Source: Prorocentrum cordatum (taxonomy: Eukaryota > Sar > Dinophyceae > Prorocentrales > Prorocentraceae). Taken from it: a DNA stretch of 64,000 nucleotides. The notes under the pieces are model-generated. The model had not been told where the DNA came from and ran no database searches. It worked only from the letters and a program-made list of their open reading frames with translations. The translations under genes and the position numbers were made by a program. Location of the stretch: contig CAUYUJ010022534.1 of assembly GCA_963575745.1 (NCBI GenBank), positions 1 through 64,000 of the forward strand, in the 5' to 3' direction. Positions 1-12,375 of the stretch are shown piece by piece. The first letter of the stretch is position 1, and every line of letters starts with the position of its first letter.

Positions 1-3000
1 CGCCTTTCGGTCGCTCGGCCCCTCGGCTGGCCCCATTCCCTGGCTTTCTTTGTTTCTTTTTGTTTTCGCTTGTCCGTCGGCTGCAGTGGTCGCCTCAAAC
101 TCGCCCGCCGCCCCGCGGTCGCTCGGCCCCTCGGCCGGCCAAATGCATTGGTTGCGTTTGCTGTTGTTTGTTTTCGCTTGTCCGTCGGCTGCGCTGGTCG
201 CCCCAGGCCCGACCGCCGCCGTTCGGTCGCTCGGCCCCACGGCTGGCCCAATTCACTGGTTTTGTTTGTTTTTGTTTGATTTCGCTTGTCCGTCGGCTGC
301 ACTGGTCGCCCTGCGCACACCCGCCGCCTTTCGGGCGCTCGGCCCCCCGGCTGGCCCCATTCCCTGGCATTCTTTGTTTCTGTTTGTTTTCGCTTGTCCG
401 TCGGCTGCACTGGTCGCCTCAAGCTCGCCCGCCGCCCCGCGGTCGCTCGCCCCCTCGGCTGGCCAAATGCATTGGTTTTGTTTGATTTTGTTTGTTTTCG
501 CTTGTCCATCGGCTGCACTGGTCGCCCCAGGCTCGCCCGCCGCCCCGCGGTCGCTCGGCCCCTCGGCTGGCCAAATGCATTGGTTTTGTTTGTTGTTGCT
601 TGTTTTCGCTTGTCCGTCGGCTGCGCTGGTCGCCCCAGGCCCGCCCCCCGCCGTTAGGTCGCTCGGCCCCTCGGCTGGCCCAATTCACTGGTTTTGTTTG
701 TATTTTGTTTGTTTTCGCTTGTCTGTCGGCTGCACTGGTCGACCTGCGCACGCCCGCCGCCTTTCGGTCGCTCGGCCCCTCGGCTGGCCCCATTCCTTGG
801 CTTTCTTTGTTTATGTTTGTTTTTCGCTTGTCCGTCGGCTGCACTGGTCGCCTCGGGCCCGCCCGCCGCCCCGCGGTCGCTCGGCCCCTCGGCTGGCCAA
901 ATGCATTGGTTTTGTTTGTTTTTGTTTGTTTTCGCTTGTCCGTCGGCTGCCCTGGTCGCCCCGGGCCCGCCTGCCGCCGTTCGGTCGCTCGGCCCCTCGG
1001 CTGGCCCAATTCATTGGTTTCGTTTGTTTTTGTTTGATTCCGCCTGTCCGTCGGCTGCACTGGTCGCCCTGCGCGCGCCCGCTGCCTTTCGGTCGCTCGG
1101 CCCCTCGGCTGGCCCCACTCCCTGGCTTTCTTTGTTTATGTTCGTTTTCGCTTATCCGTCGGCTGCACTGGTCGCCCCAGGCTCGCCCGCCGCCCCGCGG
1201 CAGCTCGGCCCTTCGGCGGGCCCCATCCATGGTTTTGTTTATTTTTGTTTGTTTTTGCTTGTCCGTCGGCTGCGCTGGTCGCCCCAGGCTCGCCCGCCGC
1301 CCCGCGGTTGCTCGGCCCCTCGGCTGGCCCAATTCACTGGTTTTGCTTGTTTTTGTTTGATTTCGCTTGTCCGTCGGCTGCACTGGTCGCCCTGCGCACG
1401 CCCGCCGCCTTTCGGTCGCTCGGCCCCTCGGCTGGCCCCATTCCCTGGCTTTCTTTGTTTCTGTTTGTTTGCGCTTGTCCGTCGGCTGCAGCGGTCGCCT
1501 CAAGCTCGCCCGCCGCCCCGCGGTCGCTCGACCCCTCGGCCGGCCAAATGCATTGGTTTTGTTGGTTGTTGCTTGTTTTCGCTTGTCCGTCGGCTGCACT
1601 GGTCGCCCCAGGCCCAACCGCCGCCGTTCGGTCGCTCGGCCTCGGCCTGGCCCAATTTACTGGCGTTGTTTGTTTTTTGTTTGTGTTGCTTGATCTGTCG
1701 GCTGCGTGGGTCGCCTGCGCGCGCCGCCGCCGTCGGTCGCTCGGCCCTCGGCTGGCCCAATTCACTGGCTTTGTTTGTTTTTGTTTGCGTTCGCTTGTCC
1801 GTCGGCTGCACTGGTCGCCTCAAGCTCGCCCGCCGCCCCGCGGTCGCTCGCCCCCTCGGCTGGCCAAATGCATGGGTTTTGTTTGTTTTTTTGTTTGTTT
1901 TCGCTTGTCCGTCGGCTGCACTGGTCGCCCCAGACCCGCCCGCCGACGCTCGGTCGCTCGGCCCCTCGGCTGGCCCAATTCACTGGTTTTGTTTGTTGTT
2001 GTTTGTTTGTTTTCGCTTGTCCGTCGGCTGCGCTGGTTAGCCCTGCGCGCGCCCGCCGCCTTTCGGTCGCTCGGCCCCTCGGCTGGCCCATTTCCTTAAC
2101 TTTCTTCGTTTCTGTTTGTTTTCGCTTGTCCGTCGGCTGCGCTGGTCGCCCCAGGCTCGCCCGCCGCCCCGCGGTCGCTCGGCCCCTCGGCTGGCCAAAT
2201 GCATTGGTTGTGTTTGTTTTTGTTTGTTTTCGCATGTCCGTCGGCTGCGCTAGTCGCCTCAGGCCCGCCCGCCGCCGTTCGGTCGCTCGGCCCTCGGCTG
2301 GTCCAATTCAATGGTCTTATTTGTTTTTGTTTGTTTTCGCTTGTCCGTCGGCTGCGCCGGCCGCCCTGCGCGCGCCCGCCGCCTTTCGGTCGCTCGGCCC
2401 CATCGGCTGGCCCCATTCCATGGCTTTCTTTGTTTCTGTTTGCTTTCGCTTGTCCGTCGGCCGCGCTGGTCGCCTCAAGCTCGCCCGCCGCCCCGCGGTC
2501 GCTCGGCCCCTCGGCTGGCCAAATGCATTGGTTTTGTTTGTTTTTGTTTGTTTTCGCTTGTCCGTCGGCTGCGCTGGTCGCCCCGGGCCCGCCCGCCGCC
2601 GTTCGGTCGCTCGGCCCCTCGGCTGGCCCAATTCACTGGTTTTGTTTGTTTTGTTTGTTTTCGCTTGTCTGTCGGCTGCACTGGTCGCCCTGCGCGCGCC
2701 CGCCGCCTTTCGGTCGCTCGGCCCTTCGGCTGGCCAAATGCACTGGTTTTGTTTGCTTTTGTTTGTTTTCGCTTGTCCGTCGGCTGCACTGGTCGCCCAG
2801 GCCCGCCCGCCGCCGTTCGGTCGCTCGGCCCCTCGGCTGGCCCAATTCACTGGTTTTGTTTGTTTTTGTTTGTTTTCGCTTGTCCGTCGGCTGCGCTGGC
2901 CGCCCTGCGCGCGCCCGCCGCCTTTCGGTCGCTCGGCCCCTCGGCCGGCACCATTCCCTGGCTTTCTTTGTTTCTCTTTGTTTTCGCTTGTCCGTCGGCT

Positions 3001-5957
3001 GCGCTGGTCGCCTTAGGCTCGCCCGCAGCCCCGCGGTCGCTCGGCCCCTCGGCTGGCCAAATGCATTGGTTTTGTTTGTTTTTGTTTGTTTTCGCTTGTC
3101 CGTCGGCTGCGCTGGTCGCCCCGAGCCCGCCCGCCGCCGCTCGGTCGCTCGGCCCCTCGGCCGGCCCAATTCACTGGTTTCGTTTGTGTTTGTTTGTTTT
3201 TCGCTTGTCCGTCGGCTGCGCTGGTCGCCCTGCGCGCGCCCGCCGCCTTTCGGTCGCTCGGCCCCTCGGCTGGCCCCATTCCCTGGCTTTCTTTGTTCCT
3301 GTTTGTTTTCGCTTGTCCGTCGGCTGCACTGGTCGCCTCAGGCTCGCCCGCCGCCCCGCGGTCGCTCGGCCCCGGTTTTGCTTGTTTTTTTGTATGTTTT
3401 CGCTTGTCCGTCGGCTGCGCCGGTCGCCCCGGGCCCGCCCGCCGCCGCTCGGTCGCTCGGCTGGCCCAATTCACTGGTTTTGTTTGTTTTTGATTGTTTT
3501 CGCTTGTCCGTCGGCTGAACTGGTCGCCCTGCGCGCGCCCGCCGCCTTTCGGTCGCTCGGCCCCTCGGCTGGCCCCAGTCCCTGGCTCTCTTTGTTTCTG
3601 TTTGCTTTCGCTTGTCCGTCGGCTGCGCTGGTCGCCTCAGGCTCGCCCGCCGCCCCGCGGTCGCTCGGCCCCTCGGCTGGCCAAATGCATTGGATTTGTT
3701 TGCTTTGGTATGTTTTCGCTTGTCCGTCGGCTGCACTGGTCTGGTCGCCTCAGGCCCGCCCGCCGCCGTTCGGTCGCTCGGCCCCTCGGCTGGCCCAATT
3801 CACTGGGTTTTGTTGTTGTTTTGTTTGTTTTCGCCTGTCCGTCGGCTGCACCGGTCGCCCTGCGCACGCCCGCCGCCTTTCGGTCGCTCGGCCCCTCGGA
3901 TGGCCCCATTCCCTGGTTTTCTTTGTTTCTGGTTGTTTTCGCTTGTCCGTCGGCTGCACTGGTCGCCTCAGGCTCGCCCGCCGCCCCGCGGTCGCTCGGC
4001 CCCTCGGCTGGCCAAAAGCATCGGTTGTGTTTGTTTTTGTTTGTTTTCGCTTGTCCGTCGGCTGCACTGGTCGCCCCGGGCCCGCCCGCCGCCGTTCGGT
4101 CGCTCGGCCCCATCGGCCGGCCCAACTCACTGGTTTTGTTTGTTTTTGTTTGTTTTCGCTTGTCCGTCGGCAGCACTGGTCGCCCTGCGCACGCCCGCCG
4201 CATTTCGGTCGCTCTGCCCCTCGGCTGGCACCATTCCCTTGCTTTCTTTGTTTCTGTTTGTTTTCGCTTGTCCGTCGGCTGCACTGGCCGCCTCAGGCTC
4301 GCCCGCCGCTCCGCGGTCGCTCGGCCCCTCGGCTGGCCAAATGCATCGGTTTTGTTTGTTTTTGTTTGTTTTCGCTTGTCCGTCGGCTGCACTGGCCGCC
4401 CCAGGCCCGCCCGCAGCCGTTCGGTCGCTCGGCCCCTCGGCTGGCCAAATGCACTGGTTTTGTTTGATTTTGTTTGTTTTCGCTTGTCCGTCGGCTACAC
4501 TGGTCGCCCTGCGCACGCCCGCCGCCTTTCGGTCTCTCGGCCCCTCGGCTGGCCCCATTCCCTGGCTTTCTTTGTTTCTGTTTGTTTTCGCTTGTCCGTC
4601 GGCTGCGCTGGCCACCTCAAGCTCGCCCGCCGCCCCGCGGTCGCTCGGCCCCTCGGCTGGCCAAATGCGTTGGTTTTGTTTGTTTTTGTTTGTTTTCGCT
4701 TGTCCGTCGGCTGCACTGGTCGCCTCAGGCCCGCCCGCCGCCGTTCGGTCGCTCGGCCCCCCGGCTGGCCCAATGCATTGGTTTTGTTTGCTTTTGTTTG
4801 TTTTCGCTTGTCCGTCGGCTGCACTGGTCGCCCTGCGCGCGCCCGCCGCATTTCGGTCGCTCTGCCCCTCGGCTGGCCCCATTCCCTGGCTTTCTCTGTT
4901 TCTGTGTGTTTTCGCTTGTCCGTCGGCTGCACTGGTCGCCCCAAGCTCGCCCGCCGCCCCGCGGTCGCTCGGCCCCCCGGCTGGCCAACTGCACTGGTTT
5001 TGTTTGTTTTTGTTTGTTTTCGCTTGTCCGTTGGCTGCACTGGTCGCCCCAGGTCCGCCCGCCGCCTTTCGGTCGCTTGGCCCCTCGGCTGGTTGAATTC
5101 ACTGGTTTTGTGTGTGTTTTGTTTGTTTTCGCTTGTCCGTCGGCTGCGCTGGTCGCCCTGCGCACGCCCGCCGCCTTTCGGTCGCTCGGCCCCCCGGCTG
5201 GCCCCATTCCCTGGCTTTCTTTGTTTCTGTTTGTTTTCGCTTGTCCGTCGGCTGCACTGGTCGCCTCAGGCTCGCCCGCCGCCCCGCGGTCGCTCGGCCC
5301 CTCGGCTGGCCCAATTCATCGGTTTTGTTTGTTTTTGTTGTTTTCGCTTGCCCGTCGGCTGCGCTGGTCGCTCCAGGCCCGCCCGCCGCCGTTCGGTCGC
5401 TCGGCCCCTCGGCTGGCCAAATTCACTGGTTTTGTTTGTTTTTCTTGTCCGTCGGCTGCACTGGTCGCCCTGCGCACGCCCGCCGCCTTTCGATCGCTCG
5501 GCCCCACGGCTGGCCCCATTCCCTGTCTTTCTTTGTTTCTGTTTGTTTTCGCTTGTCCGTCGGCTGCACTGGTCGCCTCAGGCTCGCCCGCCGCCTTTCG
5601 GTCGCTCGGCCCCTCGGCTGGCCAAATGCATTGGTTTTGTTTGTTTTTGTTTGTTTTCGGTTGTCCATCGGCTGCACTGGTCGCCCCGGGCCCGCCCGCC
5701 GCCGTTCGGTCGCTCGGCCCCTCGGCTGGCCCAATTCATTGGTTTTGTTTGTTTTTGTTTGTTTTCGCTTGTCCGTCGGCTGCACTGGTCGCCCCAGGCC
5801 CGCCCGCCGCCGTTCGGTCGCTCGGCCCCTCGGCTGGCCAAATGCATCGGTTTTGTTTGTTTTTGTTTGTTTTCGCTTGTCCGTCGGCTGCACTGGTCGC
5901 CCTGCGCACGCCCGCCGCCTTTCGGTCGCTCGGAGCCCTCGGCTGGCCCCATTCCCT
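1..5957 (+). repeat. Satellite S1, forward block (trimeric higher-order array)
   Basis: About 55 head-to-tail monomers of roughly 106-110 bp. Each has a GC-rich core (CTTGTCCGTCGGCTGC, then GTCGCTCGGCCCCTCGGCTG) and a T-rich linker of TTTGT/TTTTGTTTG repeats. Three monomer types are told apart by the core-linker junction: CCAAATGCATTGG (a), CCCAATTCACTGG (b) and CCCCATTCCCTGG (c). They mostly cycle a-b-c, a trimer of about 325 bp with occasional skips (around 463-565, 1210, 1655-1757, 2736). All frames stay open over long distances because the unit lacks stop codons; I regard those ORFs as non-coding. The left end is outside the window. Confidence 0.95.
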
Positions 5958-8290
5958 ACAAGCGAAACAAACAGAAACAAAGAAAGCCAGGGAATGGGGC
6001 CAGCCGAAGGGCCGGGCGACCGAAAGGCGGCGGGCGAGCCTGGGGCGACCAGTGCAGCCGACGGACAAGCGAAAACAAACAAAAACAAACAAACCCAATG
6101 AATTTGGCGATCCGAGGGGCCGAGCGACCGGAAAGCGGCGGGAGAGGCTGGGGCGACCAGTGCAGCCGACGGACAAGCGAAAACAAACAAAACAAAGAAA
6201 ACAATTGAATTCGGCCAGCCGAGGGGCAGAGCGACCGAAACGCGGCGGGCGAGCCTGGGGCCACAAGTACAACCGACGGACAAACGAAAACAAACCAAAA
6301 CAAACAACACCACGGAAATGAGCCAGCCGAGGGGCCGAGCGACCGAAAAGCCGCGGGCGAGCCTGGAGCGACCAGCGCAGCCGACGGACAAGCGAAAACA
6401 AACAAAAACAAACAAAACTAAGCATTTGGCCAGCCGAGGGGCAGGGCAGCGCGACCGAAAGGCGGCGGGCGAGCCTGAGGCGACCAGTGCAGCCGACGGA
6501 CAAGCGAAAACAAACAGAAACCAAACGAAACCAAGGACTGGGGCCAGCCGGGGTGCCGAGCGACCGAAAGGCGGCGGGCGTGCGCAGGGCGACCAGTGCA
6601 GCCGACGGACAAGCGAAAACCAACAAAAACAAAGAAAACCAGCGAATCTGGCCAGCCGAGGGGCCGAGCGACCGCGGGGCGGCGGGCGAGCCTGGGGCGA
6701 CCATTGCAGCCGACGGACAGGCGAAAACAAACAAAAACAAACAAACCCAACGAATTGCGCCAGCCGAGGGGCCGAACGACCGCGGGGCGGCGGGCGAGCC
6801 TGGGGCGACCAGTGCAGCTGACGGACAAGCGAAAACAAACAAAAACAAACCAAACCAAATAATGGGGCCAGCCGAGAGGCCGAGCGACCGCGGGGCGGCG
6901 GGCGAGCCTGGAGCGACCAGCGCAGCCGACGGACAAGCGAAAACAAACAACAACAAACAAAACCATGAATGGGGCCCGCCGAGGGGCCGAGCGACCGCGG
7001 GGCGGCGGGCGAGCCTGGGGCGACCAGTGCAGCCGACGGACAAGCGAAAACAAACGAAACGAACAAACACACAGAAATCGACCAGCCGAGAGGCCGAGCG
7101 ACCGCAGGGCGGCGGGCGAGCCTGAGGCGACCAGTGCAGCCGACGGACAAACAAAAACAAACAAAAACAAACAAAACCAAAGAATTGGGCCAGCCGAGGG
7201 GTCGAGCGACCGAAAGGCGGCGGGCGAGCCTGTGGCGACCAGTGCAGCCGACGGACAAACGAAAACAATCAACCACAAACAAAACAAAGGAATGAGGCCA
7301 GCCGAAAGGCAGAGCGACCGCTGTGCGGCGGGCGAGCCCGGGGCGACCATTGCAGCCGACGGGCAAGCGAAAACAAGCAAAAAACAAACAAAACCAAGGA
7401 ATGGGGCCAGCCGAGGGGGCGAGCGACCGAAAGGCGGCGGGCGAGCCTGGGGCGACCAGTGCAGCCGACGGACAAGCGAACACAAACAGAAACAAACAAA
7501 ACCAAGGAATGGGGCCAGCCGAAGGGCCGAGCGACCGCGGGGCGGCGGGCGAGCCTGAGGCGACCAGTGCAGCCGACGGACAAGCGAAAACAAGCAAAAG
7601 CAAACAAAACAAAAAAATGAGCCAGCCGAGGGGCCGAGCGACCGAGACGCGGCGGGCGAACCTGTGGCAACCAGTACAGCCGAAGGACAAGCGAAAACAA
7701 ACAAAAACAAACAAAACCAGTGCATGGGGCCAGCCGAGGGGCCGAGCGACCGCGGGGCGGCGGGCGAGCCTGGGGCGACCAGTGCAGCCGACGGAGAAGC
7801 GAAAAAAAACAAAAACAAACAAAATCAAGGAATGGGGCCAGCCGAGGGGCCGAGTGACCGCGGGGCGGCGGGCGAGCCTGAGGCGACCAGTGCAGCCGAC
7901 GGACAAGCGAAAACAAACAGAAACAAACAAAACCAAGGAATGGGGCAAACTGAGGGGGCGAGCGACCGCGGGGAGGTGGGCGAGCCCGGGGCGACCAGTG
8001 CAGCCGACGGACAAGCGAAAAAAAACAAAACAAAAAAAAACAAAACCATTGCATGGGGCAAGCCGAGGGGCCGAGCGACCGCGGGGAGGTGGGCGAGCCT
8101 GGGGCGACCAGTGCAGCCGACGGGCAAGCGAAAACAAACAAAAACAAACAAAACCAAATAGTGGGGCCAGGCCGAGCGACCGCGGGGCGGCGGGCGACAC
8201 TGGGGCGACCAGTGCAGCCGACGGACAAGCGAAAACAAACAAAACAATCAAAACCAAGGAATGGGGCCAGCCGAGGGGCCGAGCGACCAG
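5958..8290 (-). repeat. Satellite S1, inverted block
   Basis: About 21 monomers of the same family in opposite orientation, with A-rich linkers (AAAACAAACAAAAACAAAC) and core GACCAGTGCAGCCGACGGACA. The switch is abrupt: the forward block ends at ATTCCCT (5951-5957) and the complementary AGGGAATGGGGCC starts at 5989, leaving a 31-nt spacer. The whole S1 array is therefore a large inverted repeat. The trimer rhythm is weaker here; most units end in GGAATGGGGCC. The block ends where element A's downstream sequence begins. Confidence 0.93.
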
Positions 8291-8609
8291 CGTCGCCCAG
8301 GGAAGTGACAACCAAACCCTAGAAGTAGATTAGGTTTGCGCCCGCCCCCAAAAAAAACAAAAAATATAGATTCTTGAAATAGGAAGGCGCTTAAAGTAGA
8401 TTGGGATCTGGGAATCCAAAAATACCTACTTTCAACGACCGGTGGGTATCCCTGTGCACCCCAGGACATCGCATCCTGGACAGACACAACCTGTGCAGAC
8501 GCGGAAGCCCAATGCACACAGGTGTGCGTGTGTGTGTGCGTGTGCGCGTGTATGCCCGCGAAGCGACAATCAATTTCGTACACGCAATTCCTCTGATTGT
8601 TTTCCACGC
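8291..8609 (-). other. Element A 3' non-coding region with GT tract
   Basis: No gene. It holds an A-rich stretch (8346-8366), a CCAGGA...TCCTGG inverted repeat near 8462-8480 with a 7-nt spacer, and a GT/GC alternating tract (about 8521-8551). The palindrome and the tract are shared with the region downstream of element F's YR (about 47784-47878), so they belong to this element subfamily. Short inverted arms around a 6-8 nt spacer are the general form of a YR core site, but that role is speculative here. Confidence 0.5.
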
Positions 8610-10105
8610 TCAGTCCTCACCAGAAGACTCCGAGAATTGTATTAAGAATTCTGTTTCCTCCAGCGTGCCGCGGGCTTTGGCCGAAGTGTACGCGAAGGCC
8701 GTCACGCCCTCCAGCCTCCCGAATAGAAAAGCGCTGCCGGCCCATTGGCCTGCGCAACTTCTGTGGCCCATCCGCGGCGGAACGCATGAGTGCCCCAGGA
8801 TCGCGCGTCGGCGAATCCTAGAGCTTGCGCAGCGAGCTTTAAGCAAGCCAGCGATTCGTTATACGAAATACTCGCGAAAGGGATCCCGCTGTCTGCCAAC
8901 CTTCGCCTCAGCATGCATGCGCCGCAGAGCGTCTTGCCCTGCAACTTGCAAATGCACCGGCGCGAGACCTCCACCGGCTCAGCGCAACATTTGCGATTGA
9001 AGAAAGTTATCCGGACAGCTTCTGTTCCCCCAGCAACAGTCTCAATGACGACTTGCGCCTGAGGACGGCCCAACTGCAAAGTTTCACCATATCTGAGACA
9101 GAAGTGCCGAGATACGACCCATGATTCACCAATGTCCTGCTGATCGTTGCTGACACACCATTGCGCCAACTTACGGGTCTGATCAGCTGTCGCACGGATT
9201 TTTATTCGCCGAATGGCTCTTCCAGATTTCTCTGCTCCACGAGCGACGCGGCTTGTGTCGAGCAGTGCCCCTAAAGGACTACGCATCCATCGCAAGATCG
9301 TTCTCAAATGCGAAAGGTATTTACCAAGTGAAGAAGCACTGCGAAAGAGAACGAAAAACGCATCCACTTGCGCATCTGCTGGGGGCCAGGGCTCAAGCTT
9401 GTGTAGAATACAACTCTGTCCGTAAAGGCGAAGCGCTGAAGCGTAGCCCGAAGCACTCGCCTTCCAGCCACAGAACTCAATCCACATCGCTTCCTCCTCG
9501 AAACTTTCCCCAGATCTGCTCTGAGACCGCCGTTCCGCTTCTGCCCGGGGCGTTTGCGCTGGCGGTGCAAGCAGCAACGCATCGACAGCAGCCATTGCGT
9601 TGATTGCGTCGGCCAGAATCTTTGGCGGAGGCAAATGTGCAGATCGCCGCGCTGCGGCGCATAAGGCCAAAGCTGCCATGGCTCTCCGCTGCTTCCCTGA
9701 ATCTTCTGGCGCCGCTGCTCGTCTGGCCGGCGGTGGACCGGCAGCCGGAATTGGCTTGGCATGCGCCCGTGCTGGCGCGGACGGTGTAGCACTGACACTC
9801 GATTGCGAACATGCCCAGAGAAATCTTTCTACAAAATCCTTGCTCCAATCCTGCAGCGGCGCTCAAATCTCAGTAGCCTCACTGACTGAAAGGCCGAGGA
9901 AATCAGAGGCATGCGCTGCGCCCTCCTGGAGCAACCTCCGCTCTAATCCCTCCAAATCGCCAGAATGACCGGAAGCCGCCGCTGCTCTGCGCAACAGAGG
10001 TGATAGCCATGTGTCTGCACGTGGACGCACACGTCTGTCTCCTACCGAGGTTCCCTGGGCAGCAGCCCGGCTGGCATCGATAAGAGAAAGCAGACCACTG
10101 CTCAT
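8610..10105 (-). pseudogene. Tyrosine recombinase of element A, frameshifted
   Basis: The start is the ATG at 10105, matching the N-termini of the other copies (a short M...LIDASRAAA-like opening). The N-terminal part runs to about 9863, continues in another frame to about 9680, then in the main frame 9679-8702, and ends in a third frame at 8610, so at least two or three frameshifts separate it from function. Catalytic-type motifs persist: RHFCLRYGETL (Arg box), WGTHAFRRGWA (HxxR), SGGW, and AFAYTSAK with the putative nucleophile Tyr. The cysteine cluster CIC-x7-CGAC is present. The tail is acidic and serine-rich. In DIRS elements this enzyme integrates a circular DNA intermediate. Confidence 0.85.
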
Positions 10106-10126
10106 GTAAAAGCTAAGCCAAACCGG

Positions 10127-10147
10127 CTTCGAGCCAGACGCTACGGA
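10127..10147 (-). promoter_or_regulatory. Spliced-leader-like motif before element A YR
   Basis: The minus strand reads TCCGTAGC, then GTC, then TGGCTCGAAG, 21 nt upstream of the YR ATG. The dinoflagellate spliced leader begins TCCGTAGCC and ends TTGGCTCAAG. Both ends match; the middle is shorter. It may be a relict leader, a trans-splice signal or a recombination site. Confidence 0.5.
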
Positions 10148-10178
10148 AATCGTCACTGCACAATCTGCCGAGCAGCAG

Positions 10179-12375
10179 TCAATCATTATTCTCTGCAGCA
10201 TTACCACACCACATGATCCTTGAACAGCGCCGGCCCCAAAGAAGGACCCCTGCAATCGATTGCAGGCCACAAACGATGGATGAGATGATGACAGCAGATG
10301 CATTTCTCGATTGCACGGCCTTGTTCAGTCGCTTTGCGAAGTCGGCACGAGACGCCTCAAAAGATTCATCTCTCGTGGGGCCGTCCGCCAAATTTAATTT
10401 TGACGGTGCGCGCACTGCGTGCAGCAGGACGCCTGCAGCGGCTACAGTGAACCAAAAGTCATTGACAATCTCGTTGTAATCCTGTTGCCGGCTCGCGCCC
10501 CGGACAAGGGTATGGAGCGCGACGTTGCTGTCAATGAACAAAATGGTCTCGCAATCCTTGAGCCCATGCTCAAGGAGGAACTGCAAACTACACACGGCCG
10601 CCACCAATTCCCACAGAGAGATCTGCGTACGGCGCGGTCGGGCCCATCGTTTTGCAACTGTGGGCACTGCGGCAGCAGACCAAACGCGCATATCCGGATG
10701 AGAAAGCACAAACGCAATCTTCCCATCGCCAGCGGCGTCGGTGTAAACGAAACACCGCTGCACCTCACGTGGATGCAGCTGGACCACGCGCGTTGGGCAG
10801 GATCCCAGAAAACGCCGCCACCACAGGAGTGCATTCCGGACGCGCCTCGGAATCCTCGCACTTCTGCTGTTTGCTTGCAAATGCAAAGCAGCTAGATAAG
10901 CTCTGGCCCCACGGCCGAATACTACCGAGCCGCCCCAGCTGAGCCGACCTGCCAAACGCTTGGCTTCAGCTGGCCGGAAGGAATTGGCTTCTAAGGCGCC
11001 ATCTATACAACTGATCCACTTCTCGAGCTTCTCACGACCGATCCAAAATGCAATTGCGCCCGGCCAAGCGCGGGCGCAGACTCCCAGCACAGTGGCGCTT
11101 GATGCATCGTCGACCGATTTCTTTTGATCCAAGTCCCAGCCTAGAAGCTTGATCACCTGGCGACTGCAATTCGCAGTACGCCTCGGCCCTGCAAATTCAT
11201 ACGAATGCTCTTCTTTGCGATCGGCCGAGAACAGATCATCGACAAAGCGGGGCGTGGCAATTAAAAACTCCTGCGCTAAGAACGCCTGGGCAAAACTGCC
11301 AAAACGATGCCAAGAATGCACCGAGCTTAAAGCCCCGAAAGGACACGCGAGCAACTGCAGTCCTGAGTTCTCAGCTGCTGCCGCTGCCCACGAGACCACT
11401 GCGAAACGCAAGTGGTCCGTGCGAAGAGGTAAACTCTTAAACGCGCTCTTGAAATCTTCCTTTCGGAAGCGAATCTCAGCGTGCTCGCCGCACCCTGCGA
11501 TTAAAGCAAACGCTAGACTTACCAGCGAATCTAGATTGTCGACTGGGAGAGCCTCCCCGACGGACGTAGCTGCATTCACATCGGAATCGCTAAAATCATC
11601 CACGAGACGCACCTTCGCGATCAAATTGCCTTCTGCGCTCTCGCGGAAACCTTCAAACACAGGAAACCCAGCCGTTATAATGGAAGCCGCCGGCGACAGT
11701 GTTGTCCACAAAGCCTTCCGCGTCTCGACTTCCTCATCGCATTTGGCATTGAAAGCGTGCGAAATCGTAGGCTCAGCCATCTCGGACCGGCGAATCCGCT
11801 CCAGTGTTGAGGGCTCTCTCCAGCAGCACTTGTGCGCTTATGCAGTCTGGCTTATAATCCACTGCAGGCGAAGTGCCACTGCGCGGAAGCTGGCCTAGCA
11901 GCGGGAATCCGTGCTGAAAGTTCTCAGCCAGCGCTGCGTCGGGCCACTCCATGGCAGACGCAATTTCAGCGAGCAAGCGGATATTCTTCTCTGAACCCAA
12001 TACCTCGCGCACATGGTACGGCAGGGTTGCGCGTTCCTGTGCCCAGGCGTGGCCCGTCACACGTTTCCGCTCGCGCCAAAATTCCAGCTTCTCTGCCCGA
12101 AACGCACACAATTCAGCAGCGCTCATTGCCGTGGAGCGCTCCACTGCGTGCGCCAGAAGCGGCGGCAGAGGTACAAAGCCAGAAACGCGAGGCAAAGAGT
12201 GGGCCCACTCGAGATGGGTCCAGGGAGTCATCGCCCCCACGCGGGGCGCATCGAACAACAATGCGTCCACCGCGTCCTTAAAAGTGGCAAAAGGCAAAAC
12301 TGCAGAAGCGGAGCGCTCCCTACTGCTTGAACGGGTACCCCAGTCCGAGTCACTATCCGGACCACCATCGCCGTC
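10179..12375 (-). pseudogene. Pol (RT-RNase H) of element A, one frameshift
   Basis: It is in frame with gag after the TGA at 12376-12378. An acidic, serine-rich linker leads into the N-terminal region (MPFATF at 12297). One frameshift at about 11775-11780 separates the N-terminal domain from the RT core. The core shows LVDDFSDSDVNAA, RKEDFKSAFKSLPL, CPFGALSSVHSWHRF and the FVDDLF catalytic box. The connection has LAGRLSWG. RNase H follows with YTDAAGDG, LWELVAA, FIDSNVAL and NLADGPTR, giving the D-E-D-D set. No methyltransferase domain is visible after RNase H, unlike DIRS1 and PAT. Confidence 0.87.

Noticed and set aside
1-8290. CRISPR-like array
   Set aside because: The repeats are contiguous monomers with no unique spacers, and the context is eukaryotic retroelements.
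50-8333. Very long open frames across satellite S1 on both strands (up to about 960 codons), Cys- and Pro-rich when translated
   Set aside because: They occur in several frames at once, follow the 108-bp period and arise because the unit has few stops. Start codons and frames drift with indels, and no protein family is recognisable.
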